Position numbers and translations under genes: made by a program
From: Lepidostoma basale
Taxonomy: Eukaryota > Arthropoda > Insecta > Trichoptera > Lepidostomatidae
Direction of reading: 5' to 3'
DNA length: 64,000 nucleotides
NCBI GenBank assembly: GCA_022606425.2
Contig: JAHDVF020000467.1
Coordinates: 248,001-312,000, forward strand
Shown here: piece by piece, positions 30,856 to 41,278 of the stretch
Position numbering within the stretch: position 1 is the first letter of the stretch
Layout: every line of letters begins with the position of its first letter
Notes under the pieces: model-generated
Told to the model about the DNA's origin: nothing
The model's input: the letters and a program-made list of their open reading frames with translations, nothing else
Databases searched by the model: none

Positions 30856-30969
30856 ATTTGTACACAAATATTGTAGATATACTGTAATGAAATGTGACCT
30901 AAATACGGCCCGCACTAATTCCCGCGTCAAATATTTGGCCCTTTTATAACAAAAGGTTGCCGACCTATG

Positions 30970-31930
30970 CAGTAGAACGTCGATTATCCCGACGTCAGTT
31001 AACCGGAACGTCAATTATCCGGACAAGCCGATTCGTTCTGTCTCGTGGCCTACGCATGACTAAGCTAACCCCACCACAACTACATAACGTCATCCTTCTC
31101 TCTCCTTCTCTCGTTCTCCCTCGCATACTGCGGACAGTCTGTCTCCTGGTGTGTTCGGGTTTCAACGTGTCATCTTGCTAGTTTTTTACCTGTCATTATT
31201 TATTCGAGTTTACGTGTTACATTGTGAAAATTTGCGTCGCTAAAATGTCTTCCACAAGTGAGAAAAAGCAAAAACGAAATCGTAGCGTTTTATCAATTGA
31301 GAAGAAAATAGAGATTATAAAGAAATTAAATGGAGGTGAGAGTGTCCAGCGTTTGATGAAGTCTTATAATATTGGAAAATCTACACTTTATGATTTGAAG
31401 AATCGTAAAGATGAAATATTGGATTTCGCGTCAAAGTTAGACAGCGAAGAAGGGTCAAGAAACAGAAAAACTATGAAGTTAGCACTGGATCAAAAATTAG
31501 AAGACGCGGTTTATCTATGGTTCATTCAAAGAAGGAGTAAGGGAGAACCTATTTCTGGACCATTGTTATGTGAGAACGCTTTGCAGTTGAATGCGAAACT
31601 AGGTGGAAGTCCAGCTTTCAAGGCGAGCACAGGCTGGTTGAAGAATTTTAAATTGCGCCATGGAATTCGCGAGTTGGAGTTTCAAGGAGAACGTTTATCC
31701 AATGATTCAGGTGTTGCTGAGGAATTCAAAAGAAATTTTGGAGAATTTATGACCAATGAAGGATATGGTTTAGATGATATGTATAACGTCGATGAAACTG
31801 ATTATAATTGGAAATCATTACCCCGAAAATCGCTCGTACTAAAGAGAGAATCATCAGCCCTTGGTTTCAAAGTGAGTAAAGAACGAGTTACAGTTATGGT
31901 GTGATTGTTTGTTTATTTTGTTTATTATGG
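30970..31930 (+). mobile_element. Tigger/pogo-type element, 5' half
   Basis: The left end starts CAGTAGAACGTCGATTATCC and has three subterminal ACGTC(A/G) repeats at 30977, 30992 and 31008. It is the same family of ends as the complete element at 8653. The right half is missing, replaced at about 31905-31930 by family A. The gene inside is at 31245. Confidence 0.75.
31245..31904 (+). pseudogene. Tigger transposase, N-terminal part with first catalytic Asp
   Basis: ATG at 31245 opens 219 codons. Residues 1-65 form the first helix-turn-helix (LSIEKKIEIIKKLNGGESVQ to GKSTLYDLKNRKDEI). Residues 75-150 form the CENP-B helix-turn-helix (EPISGPLLCENALQL, KASTGWLKNFKLRHGI). The frame then enters the DDE nuclease domain, reaching MYNVDETDYNWKSLP with the first catalytic Asp, and on to FKVSKERVTVMV. 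TGA follows where other family members continue with CAN. The rest of the nuclease is missing because family A lies directly downstream. A GTGAGT at 31876, in phase 0, could instead act as a donor. Confidence 0.75.
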
Positions 31931-31934
31931 CTAA

Positions 31935-32395
31935 CTATCTAACTAACTAACCATCACGCCGTCTCTTCGAAGAGGTAGGCAGAAAGAATGGACTGCCACA
32001 CTTTTCTTTCCTGAAATACTTCTCTCACTTCCTCATGCACGCGCGTCGATTTCTCTGACTCCTCACGTGACCAACATTTAATGTGCCACGTTTTCCTCGG
32101 TCTTCCTCTATTTCTAGCTCCGTTTACGTCGTTTACATATACCTTCTTCACCATTCTGTCTTCACTCATTCTTTCCATGTGTCTAAACAATCTTAACGAC
32201 CCTTTCATTATTTTATTCATAACACTTTCATTCGCACCGCATTCACTTCTTATACTTGCATTTGACACTCTATCATATACAGATTTACCACACATTCGTC
32301 TTAGAGATCTCATTTCTACTGCATTTATTCTACTTTCATCCTTCTTTTCACTTCCATACATAAGGCTCGGCACAAGAAAACCATTATGCTTAAAT
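31935..32395 (-). mobile_element. Family A LINE, 3' fragment
   Basis: The minus-strand frame 31954-32400 is open over most of the C-terminal domain, with internal deletions (the WNWQ block is missing). Confidence 0.85.
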
Positions 32396-32399
32396 TCCA

Positions 32400-32650
32400 A
32401 TCTTCATAGATGGCGCTAGTGTGTAGATTGAAACTAACATGTGAAGTTTGGTGTTACAGATTAACATATATACAACTTCCAAAAAATTGTCAGACATGGT
32501 GGTCCTAAGAAATGTGAAATGGGGAATGTTGTATTACATAAAGCGTGCGCTTAACCCAACCAATGGGTCATAAGTCCTGTAAACACCTCGATCACCATAT
32601 TCTGTTTCCAATTCGCATCTAGTCTGTATTGAGATACAATTAATCCTTGA
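32400..32650. repeat. Dispersed repeat R2, third copy
   Basis: The best shared blocks are atggcgctagtgtgtagatt, ttgtcagacatggtggtcct and cataagtcctgtaaacacc. Also present at 59440-59780. Confidence 0.65.
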
Positions 32651-32689
32651 ATATAATATTTGTTTTTTTAATAAATATTTTGTAATATT

Positions 32690-32960
32690 TACATCCACTG
32701 GTGAAGGGCTTCTGTTGCCGAAACATGTTGGTTTTTTTATTTTTTAATAATGTTATTGTTGTATGCAAAGTTAAAAACAGAAACATCGTTCAAATAAGTT
32801 TATGTTTTTCAATGTTTGAATATACAATATTTATCATGTATTTATTTATCTTTTTCTTTAAAAAAAACAAAACAATAACGTGTATTTGTTTTTTAAACAC
32901 ACTGTGACTCACACTAAAGCAAATATTTCTCCCCGAAATGAACGGACTCTATTAAGGAAC
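32690..32960 (+). repeat. Decayed hammerhead element, right part
   Basis: The strand reads ccactggtgaagggcttctg then ttgccgaaacatgttgg, a hammerhead with a mutated core. The ending, cactgtgactcacac then gaaatgaacggactct, is shared with 16301-16360. Confidence 0.45.
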
Positions 32961-33480
32961 TAAAATAAATATGTTTGTAAGACCCATTTATATATGAGCT
33001 GTAAATATAGTCTGTCACAATACGAAACCATTTGGACTGCAAATGTAGCCAGTCGCACAATAGGGGTTAAAAACAAATTTGGCGCTGTTCTAAAGGGCCT
33101 TATGAATCAAATAATATGAACGGATTACTGAATCAAACGCCTTACTCAACACGTTTAACTCGATTCAAAAATATGTATTTTTTTATTTATTATGGTTTCA
33201 AAGTGATGTGTTATCATTTATGAAGAGTGTATCAAGAATCAAATATATTTATATAGAAGACAAATAAATAAATAAAAGGTAAGTTATAATGAAAATAAAT
33301 AATCTGTTTATCTAAAATATACCTGTATATATAAAAATGGAGGGTCCTCTTCTTCTTCTATTATTATATATGAATTTAATGGACTCGGAAACTAATTGAC
33401 AGATTTTGGTTATATTTTCACTGTTCATTAATATTGCTTTGGTGAAGGTACAAGTTGTTTTATACATCAAAGTTTATCTT
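32961..33480. other. AT-rich spacer
   Basis: Inside no recognised gene. A cttcttcttct tract at 33349-33360 is the only notable feature. Confidence 0.35.
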
Positions 33481-33489
33481 CTTCTTTTT

Positions 33490-33790
33490 TATGTTTGTAA
33501 GTTCGTACCCTATGCGTTCGCGCATCCTTGTCCGATAGAGTTGAAACTTTGTACAGTTGTTGTCGGTACTCTTGGCGTTCAAATTACAAGAAGAGTACCA
33601 ACAACAACTGTACAACCGACCACTTGACCGACAGCACTTGTACAAAGTTTCAACTCTATCGGATGAACGATGCGCGAACGCAAAGGGTACGAACTTACTT
33701 CTTACCATTCGTTTTATGTTTATAAATAGGTACCCTAAGCGTTCGTGCATCGTTCATCCGATAGAGTTGAAACTTTGTATAGTTGTTCAA
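33490..33790. repeat. Foldback repeat with a third partial arm
   Basis: An inverted repeat: 33497-33560 (gttcgtaccctatgcgttcg, ccgatagagttgaaacttt) pairs with 33640-33700 (aaagtttcaactctatcgg, gggtacgaac). A third, direct copy of the first arm follows at 33727-33785. The inner segment also folds (ggtactctt / aagagtacc). Class unknown. Confidence 0.65.
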
Positions 33791-34154
33791 ATGACATTAT
33801 CTTCTTCTTCTTTTTTACGTTTGTAAGTTAATTGTTCTCTGCAGCTCGTTGCCATCTTCTGATGTTATAAGTCGATAACATAAACATTAGTTGATTTACA
33901 AACTTTTTTTTGATTACAATATTATTTTCTTTTCTTTATTTATATTATAATAAAACAATGAACTTCTACCATGAAATTTCAAACATCATTATTATTTTTA
34001 TTCTAAACATTTCCTATTGTAGACGGAACTTGCTACATTAGCTGTATGGCTAATCCGGCACTGGGAATATTTGAAGCTAAATTAGCTGTGTATACTGATC
34101 CGAAGCTACGCGAGCTAAGCTATGCCCCTCCTTCTTCTGGCTCCCCTTTCCACA

Positions 34155-34175
34155 CCTTTGTCAGTGTGGTCGAGT
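34155..34175 (+). promoter_or_regulatory. Possible initiator of MADF-BESS gene 2
   Basis: The arthropod initiator TCAGT occurs in ctttgtcagtgtggtcgag at about 34160, 40 to 45 bases before the ATG at 34204. No TATA box is obvious. Confidence 0.35.
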
Positions 34176-34203
34176 GTCTCGTCGGCAGCGGACGATTTTC
34201 GAA

Positions 34204-34342
34204 ATGGAGCATTTCATTAAAAATGTTAAACAATTTCCAATCTTGTGGAATACGGAGGCGAAAGACTATCGAGATCCAAATAAAAAGGATATTATATGGA
34301 AGAGGATAGTGGGGGAAATTAATAACTCGGACATACGAGACA
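34204..34342 (+). CDS. MADF-BESS gene 2, exon 1
   Basis: ATG at 34204 encodes MEHFIKNVKQFPILWNTEAK through VGEINNSDIRD, the first half of a MADF domain (FI..V...P.LW, Y, W..I...IN). The donor GTAAGT begins at 34343 in phase 1, the same position and phase as the intron of MADF gene 1. That shared intron marks the two as members of one gene family. The second exon is at 38714. Confidence 0.88.
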
Positions 34343-34373
34343 GTAAGTATAATCTGTATTTAACCGCTCTACC

Positions 34374-35155
34374 TTTGGGTTATTTTCCGAGAAACGTGCA
34401 AAAAAAAGCAGGTTTTTATTAATTAACTGTTAGAGTGCCGAGGAGCGCCGTCGCGCTTGTAGGTAGATTAATAGTATTCAATTTCTGTATTTTTATTACC
34501 ATGGTGTGAATCCTAGTGAAGAGAATGTTAAAAGAAATATGAAAATTGGTGTATTTTTACAGAAATGGCACATTGTTTTCTTGTAAATATAAATTATCTA
34601 TAAAAATAGACATTTCTTTTGATATGTTTGATGTGTTTTTGGGTAACACCGTGTGATAACTCCTTCTCGACCGACGTTTCGGAGATCTTTGCAGTCTCCA
34701 TCTTCAGGGTAATTAATCATTACCCTGAAGATGGAGACTGCAACGATCTCCGAAACGTCGGTCGAGAAGGAGTTATCACACGGTGTTACCCAAAAACACA
34801 TCAAACATATTGCTGCCAACCGTGAAAATCTACGCAATTATTTCTTTTGATATTTTAGAATATTTTGGCGAAATAGGTTTGGCACTCAAACTGTTAAATT
34901 TAATTATACAATATATTAATTATATTTTTTTAAATTACGAAATGTCAAAGATTCGACTGCACACTTCGCCTGCCTATTGTAAAACTGTCATATTTGCGAA
35001 GACTTGTACTCAAGTGTTGTTGGCACACGCGCGTATCCCTAACAGTTTGTACATTTACATTACTTTTTCTCAAACGCGTACGTGATACGGGATAGCGCAG
35101 AATGGTACAGTCAAAGTGAACGTATCACGTACGTTCAAATACGTGGTTAAGTTTA
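34374..35155. repeat. Dispersed repeat R1, longest copy, with insert
   Basis: Matches 49177-49460 at both ends (ttccgagaaacgt near 34378; gatacgggatagcg near 35086). The middle (about 34430-34850) is an insertion that contains the hammerhead palindrome. Confidence 0.6.
34622..34810. ncRNA. 190-bp palindrome with two hammerhead ribozymes
   Basis: The arms 34622-34714 and 34719-34810 are nearly perfect inverted copies. On the plus strand ACC precedes CTGAAGA (34725-34731), helix II is formed by GGAGA and TCTCC, GAAAC is at 34752-34756, GTC ends at 34759, and GGT follows and pairs with ACC. The left arm holds the same core on the minus strand. The core residues are intact in both. Confidence 0.7.
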
Positions 35156-35231
35156 TTATCTTGTACCGATTATTATTATTATTTAGATCATTACAGCGCG
35201 AGCCAAATGGATGTAAAGGGGTAGCTTTCAT

Positions 35232-35320
35232 GTTGATTCTCGTGACATGTGATAGGTAGATAATCTATCGCCATTTTATTGTATGGAAGTGAAGCATGGA
35301 ACTGGCAAAAGAAGAATATT
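35232..35320. mobile_element. SINE scrap and family A scrap
   Basis: 35236-35283 is the complement of the SINE body end. 35281-35315 (gtatggaagtgaagcatgga) is a plus-strand piece of family A. Confidence 0.55.
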
Positions 35321-35708
35321 TTTTTATTTTTTATTATTTTTATTTAGACTTGCAAAGCGTCTACGACAATTGAAAAAAAATGGGGGTTTACGAGATGGTT
35401 CAACTAAATTGAAGCCGATTATTGTAATTTTGAAATTCTTTTTCATTTATGTTAAAATGTTGGATTTCCATTTTTTTGACGACCTTTTTTTTGCTCATTT
35501 CTGAAAACCAGACCAGTCGTCGTGACATCCTCAAAAAATGGTGTCGCGACAGCTGTTCCTGTTTGTTTTTTGAGATTGTCGCGGCGCGCTGGTCCGATTT
35601 TCACGAATATGTAAAAAAAAAAGGTAAGTTATAGTTGAATTTGTAAAAAAAATCAATCACGAAAGCAGGGGTCTGGACAAAAAAGTTTGGGAACCTCTGT
35701 TCTAAATC

Positions 35709-35918
35709 TATATCCCCCCCTCCACTTAACGAGCGACCCTTCGCATAACGAGTGACGTCACTCACTTGTGAGCCGAGATTTCTGCCACAATGCGGCAGTC
35801 TCCGGTTAGCACTCGCTCCGCTATCACGTTAGTGTCACGTGTGATCACACGTTTTACCAAACTTGCGTTCGGGCATTATTTGTATTTTTTTGTGTAAAGT
35901 TTAATAACCCTTGCAAAA
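35709..35918 (+). mobile_element. 5' end of the Tigger element at 35919
   Basis: The segment starting ccccccctccacttaacgag resembles the outer end of Tigger1-like elements. It includes a TGACGTCA palindrome at 35753-35760. I do not find a matching right end after the stop at 37595. Confidence 0.5.
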
Positions 35919-37595
35919 ATGAGCCCGAAGAAAAAGCCACAAGAAGAATGCCATAAGAGAATAAAAGTAACTGTAGAAATGAAACGTAAAATCATTGAAA
36001 AACGAGAACAAGGTGTTAGCGTGGCTGACCTAGCCCGCACATACAATCGGTCCACATCAACGATTTGCACTATCCTTAAAAATAAGGACAATATTAAGAA
36101 GATGGATGCATCAAAGGGAGTGTCTAGGATGTCTACGAAAAGGTTACCTATTCTAGAAGATGTTGAAAGGTCGCTTCTCATATGGATAAACGAAAAGCAA
36201 CACCAAGGCGACACCATTAACGAAAGCATAATTTGCGAAAAGGCGAAAGTTATTTTTGCTGACCTAATTAAGAAGACCCCGGGATCATCAACTGCCGAAA
36301 AAGAAGCACAATTTAAGGGAAGCCATGGATGGTTCGTGAAATTCAAGAGAAGAACCGGCATCCACAGCGTTGTGAGACACGGTGAAGCAGCAAACTACGA
36401 CACAAAGGCAGCAGAGAACTTCATCAGCGACTATAAGAAGCTCGTAGATTTTGAGGGTTATCTGCCGCAACAAGTTTTTAATTGCTGCGAGACGGGCCTC
36501 TACTGGAAAAAGATGCCAAAGCGAACCTTTATAACAGTAGAGGAGAATGCAATGCCCGGTCACAAGCCAATGAAGGAACGCCTCATGCTGCTATTTTGTG
36601 CCAATGCAAGCGGCGATTTAAAAATAAAACCGCTGCTAGTTTACCATTCAGAAACTCCGAGAGCCTTTAAGAAGTATAATGTCCAGAAGAGCAGACTAAA
36701 TGTGATATGGAGATCCAACAAAAAAGCTTGGATGACACGTGTCATTTTCACTGATTGGATCAATGAAGTGTTTGGTCCTTGTGTGAAAAAATATTTGCTT
36801 GATATGAATCTTCCACTTCATGTCTTGCTCGTTATGGACAACGCACCCGCGCATCCTCCAGGTCTAGAAGACGATATTCTTGAAGAATTTAACTTCATCA
36901 AAATCCAGTTTCTGCCACCCAGCACCACTCCGTTACTCCAGCCTATGGACCAGCAGATTATTTATAACTTTAATATACTCTACACTAAAACACTCTTCGA
37001 GCTATGTTTTGAGGTGACTGAAGGAACAAGTCTTACTCTCAAAGAGTTTTGGAGAGATCACTTTCACATCGTTGCTTGTCTCAAGATAATTGACAAGGCA
37101 TGGGAAGGGGTTACCAAGATGACCCTCACTTCTGCTTGGAAGAAACTTTGGCCAGAGAGCGTTGTTGAATGTGATTTTGAGGGGTTCGAAACAGTACCTG
37201 TGGAATCTACAGTTGACGAGATTGTGTCTTTGGCCTATTCCATGGGACTAGAAGTGGATAACAACGATATTGATGAGCTTGTGGAAGAACACAGCCAAGA
37301 GCTGACCACCGAAGAGCTAATGGAGTTGCACTGTGTTTCATTGCAAGAACTTATGGATGAGAGTTTGTTAGAGGAGGAGGAAGTAGCAGAGCAAAAATCT
37401 TCCGACGCATTAAGAGAAATGCTGAAAGCATGGGAATCTGTTGCGTCATACATTGAGAAGCATCACCCTAATAAGGAGGTGGCTATGCGTTCAACAAATT
37501 TATTCAATGATAATGCTGTGTCACATTTTCACAAAATTTTGAAGCGTAGGCAAAAACAAATGTCTCTAGACAGCTTTCCAATAAAAAAGAACTAG
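35919..37595 (+). CDS. Tigger transposase, full-length ORF with altered first catalytic residue
   Basis: An intact 558-residue frame, the usual length for a Tigger transposase. Residues 1-65 form the first helix-turn-helix (KVTVEMKRKIIEKREQGVSV). Residues 75-150 form the CENP-B helix-turn-helix (GSHGWFVKFKRRTGI). Residues 165-400 form the DDE nuclease. The first catalytic position reads FNCCETGLYWKKMP, where the family has Asp before ETG, so this residue is Cys. The second Asp is present in LLVMDNAPAH and the third in LLQPMDQQIIYNF. An acidic C-terminus ends in KRRQKQMSLDSFPIKKN. It lies in the intron of MADF gene 2, in the same direction. Loss of one metal-binding Asp in an otherwise open frame fits either a recently dead element or a domesticated DNA-binding protein. 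Confidence 0.9.
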   Translation: MSPKKKPQEECHKRIKVTVEMKRKIIEKREQGVSVADLARTYNRSTSTICTILKNKDNIKKMDASKGVSRMSTKRLPILEDVERSLLIWINEKQHQGDTINESIICEKAKVIFADLIKKTPGSSTAEKEAQFKGSHGWFVKFKRRTGIHSVVRHGEAANYDTKAAENFISDYKKLVDFEGYLPQQVFNCCETGLYWKKMPKRTFITVEENAMPGHKPMKERLMLLFCANASGDLKIKPLLVYHSETPRAFKKYNVQKSRLNVIWRSNKKAWMTRVIFTDWINEVFGPCVKKYLLDMNLPLHVLLVMDNAPAHPPGLEDDILEEFNFIKIQFLPPSTTPLLQPMDQQIIYNFNILYTKTLFELCFEVTEGTSLTLKEFWRDHFHIVACLKIIDKAWEGVTKMTLTSAWKKLWPESVVECDFEGFETVPVESTVDEIVSLAYSMGLEVDNNDIDELVEEHSQELTTEELMELHCVSLQELMDESLLEEEEVAEQKSSDALREMLKAWESVASYIEKHHPNKEVAMRSTNLFNDNAVSHFHKILKRRQKQMSLDSFPIKKN

Positions 37596-37689
37596 TTATT
37601 TCGATTTTTTTTATTGTTTTTTTACAAATAAAAATCGCATTACAGGTTGTTACGCTCCTTAATATAAGTTAACTTAACTTAATACTTAG

Positions 37690-37995
37690 GATCATTAAGA
37701 TGGTTTGGACATATGGAAAGAATGAATGAAGAAAGAATGGTAAAACAGTTATATGTTAATGATGTAAATGGAACCAGAAATAGAGGAAGACCGCGGAAAA
37801 CGTGGCACGATCAAATAAATCAAATATTGAATGTCGGCTATGTGAGGAGTCAGAGAAATCGACGCGCGTGCATGACACGATGTATTAATGTTGAGGAACG
37901 AGAGAAATATGTCAGGAAAGAAAAGTGTGGCAGTACATTCTTTCTGCCTAACCCTTCGGGGAGACGGCGTGATGGTTAGTTAGTTAGTTAGTTGG
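37690..37995 (+). mobile_element. Family A LINE, 3' fragment
   Basis: Open from 37713 (MERMNEERMVKQLYVNDVNG) to GRRRDG, with a frameshift near the end. Ends with five GTTA units. Confidence 0.85.
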
Positions 37996-38094
37996 TTAAT
38001 AATTTATAATTGTAAGTTAACTAAATAATTTATAATTGTAATTTTATTTGAATAAACGTTAAATATAAAAATAAATAAAATGTGTATTTTTTTC

Positions 38095-38525
38095 GGCAAG
38101 GAACGCATTATCAAATGAAGTCAAAGCCGCGTCAAGAGCAATCTCAGCCCTCTACCCAATGTTAGCTAGAAACAGTAAACTAAGCACCGACAATTGAAAT
38201 ACAAAACGGTCATAAGGCCGATCTTCACATACGCAGTCCCAATCTGGGGCTATGCAGCTTCGAGTCACATACGAAAACTCCAAATACTGCAAAATAAAGT
38301 ATCCGTTTATCGCTTGATGCGCCTTCATGAACTAGGCTCACACAACTGCACCTAGATGCACCTGATGATAGATGAATTCACCTCCCAACCATCAAATCAC
38401 CTCCCAACAGTGTTCCAATCAGACGTAAGAGGAATAGTCACATGAGCTGAGCATCTGTAAGCCAGAAGATCTAAGTCCAAGTCTAAGTATTTGAAATTGA
38501 TTAATATGATATTGATTTGATTTGA
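38095..38525 (+). mobile_element. Jockey-like LINE, 3' end
   Basis: One frame reads TVIRPIFTYAVPIWGYAAS (two indels), the typical Jockey RT end, then LQILQNKVSVYRLMRLHELG. It ends with the block gagctgagcatctgtaagcc, the complement of the copies at 9706 and 12829. Confidence 0.7.
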
Positions 38526-38526
38526 T

Positions 38527-38690
38527 TTCAACTGCATTTATTCTACTTTCATACGTCTTTTGTCAGTTCCATACTTGCTTCCATACACAAGGGTCGGTAC
38601 AAGAACACCATTGTGGACTGCCATTTAAACTTTTTTGGATAGGCTGTTTGCGCTGAAAACTTTAAGTGCGCCGTTCCACTTTTTTGCCTT
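38527..38690 (-). mobile_element. Family A LINE, inner fragment
   Basis: The complement of the AEMR to WQK to MAVHNGVLVPT segment, without a tail. It ends a few bases before the acceptor of MADF gene 2 exon 2. Confidence 0.75.
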
Positions 38691-38713
38691 ATTTCTCAAT
38701 TTTATCGTTACAG

Positions 38714-39378
38714 TAAAAACTGCGAAGAATGAGTGGAAGAAATTGCGCGATAGTCATCGAGAGTCACTGAAAAGGATGAAAGCAACTGCAATTGGTCAGG
38801 CTGCTACTCCAATAAACAACTGGAAATATGCTGGTTTGCTTGAATTCCTTCTTCCTCACATGAAAAACCGTAAGAGAAAAGGTAACACACGAAATGAAAG
38901 TCAAGACATTTTGCCCAATACATCAACTGAAGGTCATAGTACCGTTAATTTGGAAGACACTCAAAATAAAGAGATCGCTCAAACCATACAATGTCAGGCT
39001 GATGGCAGTAACTTAACTTCGGAACGGTCGACACCACCAAGACTAAAACAGAGAAAAATTGGTGAAACATCGCGGGATTTACATAAAGAATCTGATGACG
39101 ATTTTATAGAGAAATATGAGCATAAAGAGACACTGAGAGCTGAGGAGACAGAAGAAACGAAGAAAAACAGACACCCTTTAAATTTATTCTTTGATAGCAT
39201 GTGCGAGTCAACTAATAAACTTCCCAATTGGATGCAAAGAGATGTAAAAAGAAAGGTTTTAAACATTATATGTGAAGCAGAGGAGACTTATGAAAATTAT
39301 GTCTCAAGGGAGCAATACCAAAATGTGTACAAGTCATCGTCTTCCCACTCAACACCACAGGTCCAAGAAGATAATTAA
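38714..39378 (+). CDS. MADF-BESS gene 2, exon 2
   Basis: The acceptor ttacag ends at 38713. Joined in phase 1 to 34204-34342 it reads SDIRDIKTAKNEWKKLRDSH, completing the MADF domain (W.KLRD..R, NNWKYAGLLEFLLPH). A basic linker with PPRLKQRKI and an acidic stretch follow. The BESS motif is near residues 190-225: HPLNLFFDSMCESTNKLPNW and VKRKVLNIICEAE. The mature product is about 268 residues. The stop TAA at 39376-39378 overlaps a TTAA tetranucleotide where a piggyBac-type end appears to begin. The coding frame is intact despite a 4.4-kb intron carrying a Tigger gene and several retroelements. Confidence 0.88.
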
Positions 39379-39500
39379 CCCTTACCATTCCTTTGTCGAA
39401 TGCCAGCCGACATCGCTATATGTACGCTACAACTCAGTTGTCGGCTGGCGGCCAACAATATAAGACTTGTGCGCGCGGTGTAAAACTTGACACGTGTCGT
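39376..39500 (+). mobile_element. Possible piggyBac-type end
   Basis: TTAA at 39376-39379 is followed by CCCTTACCATTCC and, at 39402-39455, by an imperfect inverted pair (gccagccgaca / tgtcggctggc). piggyBac elements target TTAA and often begin with CCC or CCT. No right end was found. Confidence 0.4.
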
Positions 39501-39620
39501 TGTTTCTTGTGATTATTCGCTAAAAAAACATTTAATTTCACGTTTTAACAAGATTTTGACTGTTTTCCGTTTTTATTTTACTATAAAATAATCCTTGCAA
39601 ATTCACACAACCTCAAATAG

Positions 39621-39815
39621 CGGGAACTTCATGCAGAGGAGCGATTAGAGTACAAGCGCTACTTCATTGCGAAACTGGACAAAGGTTCTAAAGACTGTAC
39701 TGTGTGCAGTAACAGAAAGATTCCAGGGGAAGACGGGAAACAGTGTGGTTTTGTGAGACTGTCACCAGAAAACCTGGTCTCCATCCTGGAGATTGTTTTA
39801 AAAAGTAGGCCATAA
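39621..39815 (+). pseudogene. piggyBac-like C-terminal fragment
   Basis: A 64-codon frame reads ERLEYKRYFIAKLDKGSKDC then TVCSNRKIPGEDGKQCGF. The C.VCS.RK pattern followed by a GKQ turn resembles the start of the cysteine-rich domain at the end of piggyBac transposases. The remaining cysteines are missing and the frame has no plausible start, so I treat it as a relic. Confidence 0.4.
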
Positions 39816-40089
39816 TGTTTTTTGTACATTGTTTTTTATTTGAAGAATAAATCATTACAAATGAATTTTGAACGATTTTTTTGTAACTACCTATCAATAA
39901 AAATATTTTTACATTATTTAAATTAAAGTTGGCTGACAAACAATATCAAAAAATAATGGAGGAGTGGTATTTCTAATGCAGTTACAAAATACACGTCTCT
40001 TAACATAATATAACTTGTTTTACTTACCTCAAACAAATAGCCAACAGCCTTTCTATAAGAGTTAGTTTTTTTCTAAAGTGGATATCTTG

Positions 40090-40200
40090 ACGAACTTCGT
40101 GGCAGCTGTGACTGCCACATCGAAATTCCCGGGTTCGATTCCCGGTGATGTGAGAAAAAAACTGTATTTGCTTAGATAGAATTCACGTGACAATAAAAGC
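40090..40200 (+). mobile_element. tRNA-headed SINE, fragment
   Basis: Contains cttcgtggcagctgtgactg, gggttcgattcccggtgat and attcacgtgacaataaaa, directly abutting family E. Confidence 0.7.
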
Positions 40201-40522
40201 TACTTATTATTGGTAACCATGTCTGTCCAGGGAATTCTGAGCATTCGGCGATGGAGCCACATTTCAAATGCTTCCAGTCTGTTCATTGAGTTGACTTTCA
40301 AGGTCCACGTTTCACATCCATGCAGTAAAACAGACCACACATAGCATTTGATCTTTCTCTGGCGGAGTTTCAAGTTTACGTTATCATTGCAAAAGAGTGA
40401 TTTCATTTAATTAAACGTAGCTCTTGTTGCCTCAATTCTGCATTTTATCTCTACATCTGGGTCAAGAGATTGCGTTAGTATGCTGCCGAGGTATTTAAAA
40501 TTTTCCACCCTTTCAACGTTAC
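40200..40522 (-). mobile_element. Family E LINE, inner fragment
   Basis: The minus-strand frame 40200-40406 reads MKSLFCNDNVNLKLRQRKIK, then GCETWTLKVNSMNRLEAFEM. It is interrupted at 40523 by the Transib-like element. Confidence 0.8.
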
Positions 40523-40794
40523 GACCGCACTGAGGTACCAAAGTCAATTCTAGCGGGAAATTGGGTATTTATTCACTATTTTTAATTTAAATTATTTCTT
40601 ACATAATATCTTAAAACATAAATGGAGCATCATAAACCAAGTCAATTAACCACATGGCAATGGTGTTAACGCGATGCGAGGTTCCCAAAGTTGATAAGTA
40701 ACGCACCAAACATTTCTCATTGTTTTAGTAGCGTTTGCGTTCCCAAGTTGATGACACATTTTTAGCAAAGTGTTAGCATTATTGTTTGGTTTTA

Positions 40795-41140
40795 CATTAT
40801 GAATATTTTGATTGAAGGTATGTTCTTAATAATTCACTTTATTATATTATTTTGCTTTTTTATTTCATGTGTTTGAGGGGAAATAACCAAACAATGAATT
40901 ATCGGATTATAAAAGTTTATCATTTAAGTTTGTGAAGGCCTACAAAAAAATCCCCGAGACACCCGATCAATTTTATTATTTTATTTTGTGTAGTGATATA
41001 TATGTTATAAAATCCATAAGAAATTAGCTGCCGGAAATTGCCTATTTAGAATGTATGTTACTTTTTATTTCAGATGGCTCAATTTCTCGAAGAATCTTGT
41101 TTGACATTTGGCGAAGGGGAAATAATAAAACTAAAGTAAA
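40795..41140 (+). pseudogene. Possible 5' exons of the Transib-like gene
   Basis: ATG at 40799 gives MNILIE and then the donor GTATGT. An acceptor tatttcag before 41074 opens a short frame that can continue DGSISRRILFDIWRRGNNKT in the matching phase. The exons are short and end in AT-rich sequence. Confidence 0.35.
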
Positions 41141-41278
41141 ATATATATTTCTCAGAAATTTCAACTAGAAATGTTTAATAAAGAGATTATTATGCCTATA
41201 AACAAACAAAAAAATGCGTTTTAGTGGCACATTAAGATCGAAATGGGTCGAAAGTAACAGAACACAAAAATATTTATG

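Noticed and set aside
35876..36361. 161-codon minus-strand frame across the Tigger start
   Set aside because: It is antisense to the well-supported Tigger transposase frame and has no domain of its own.
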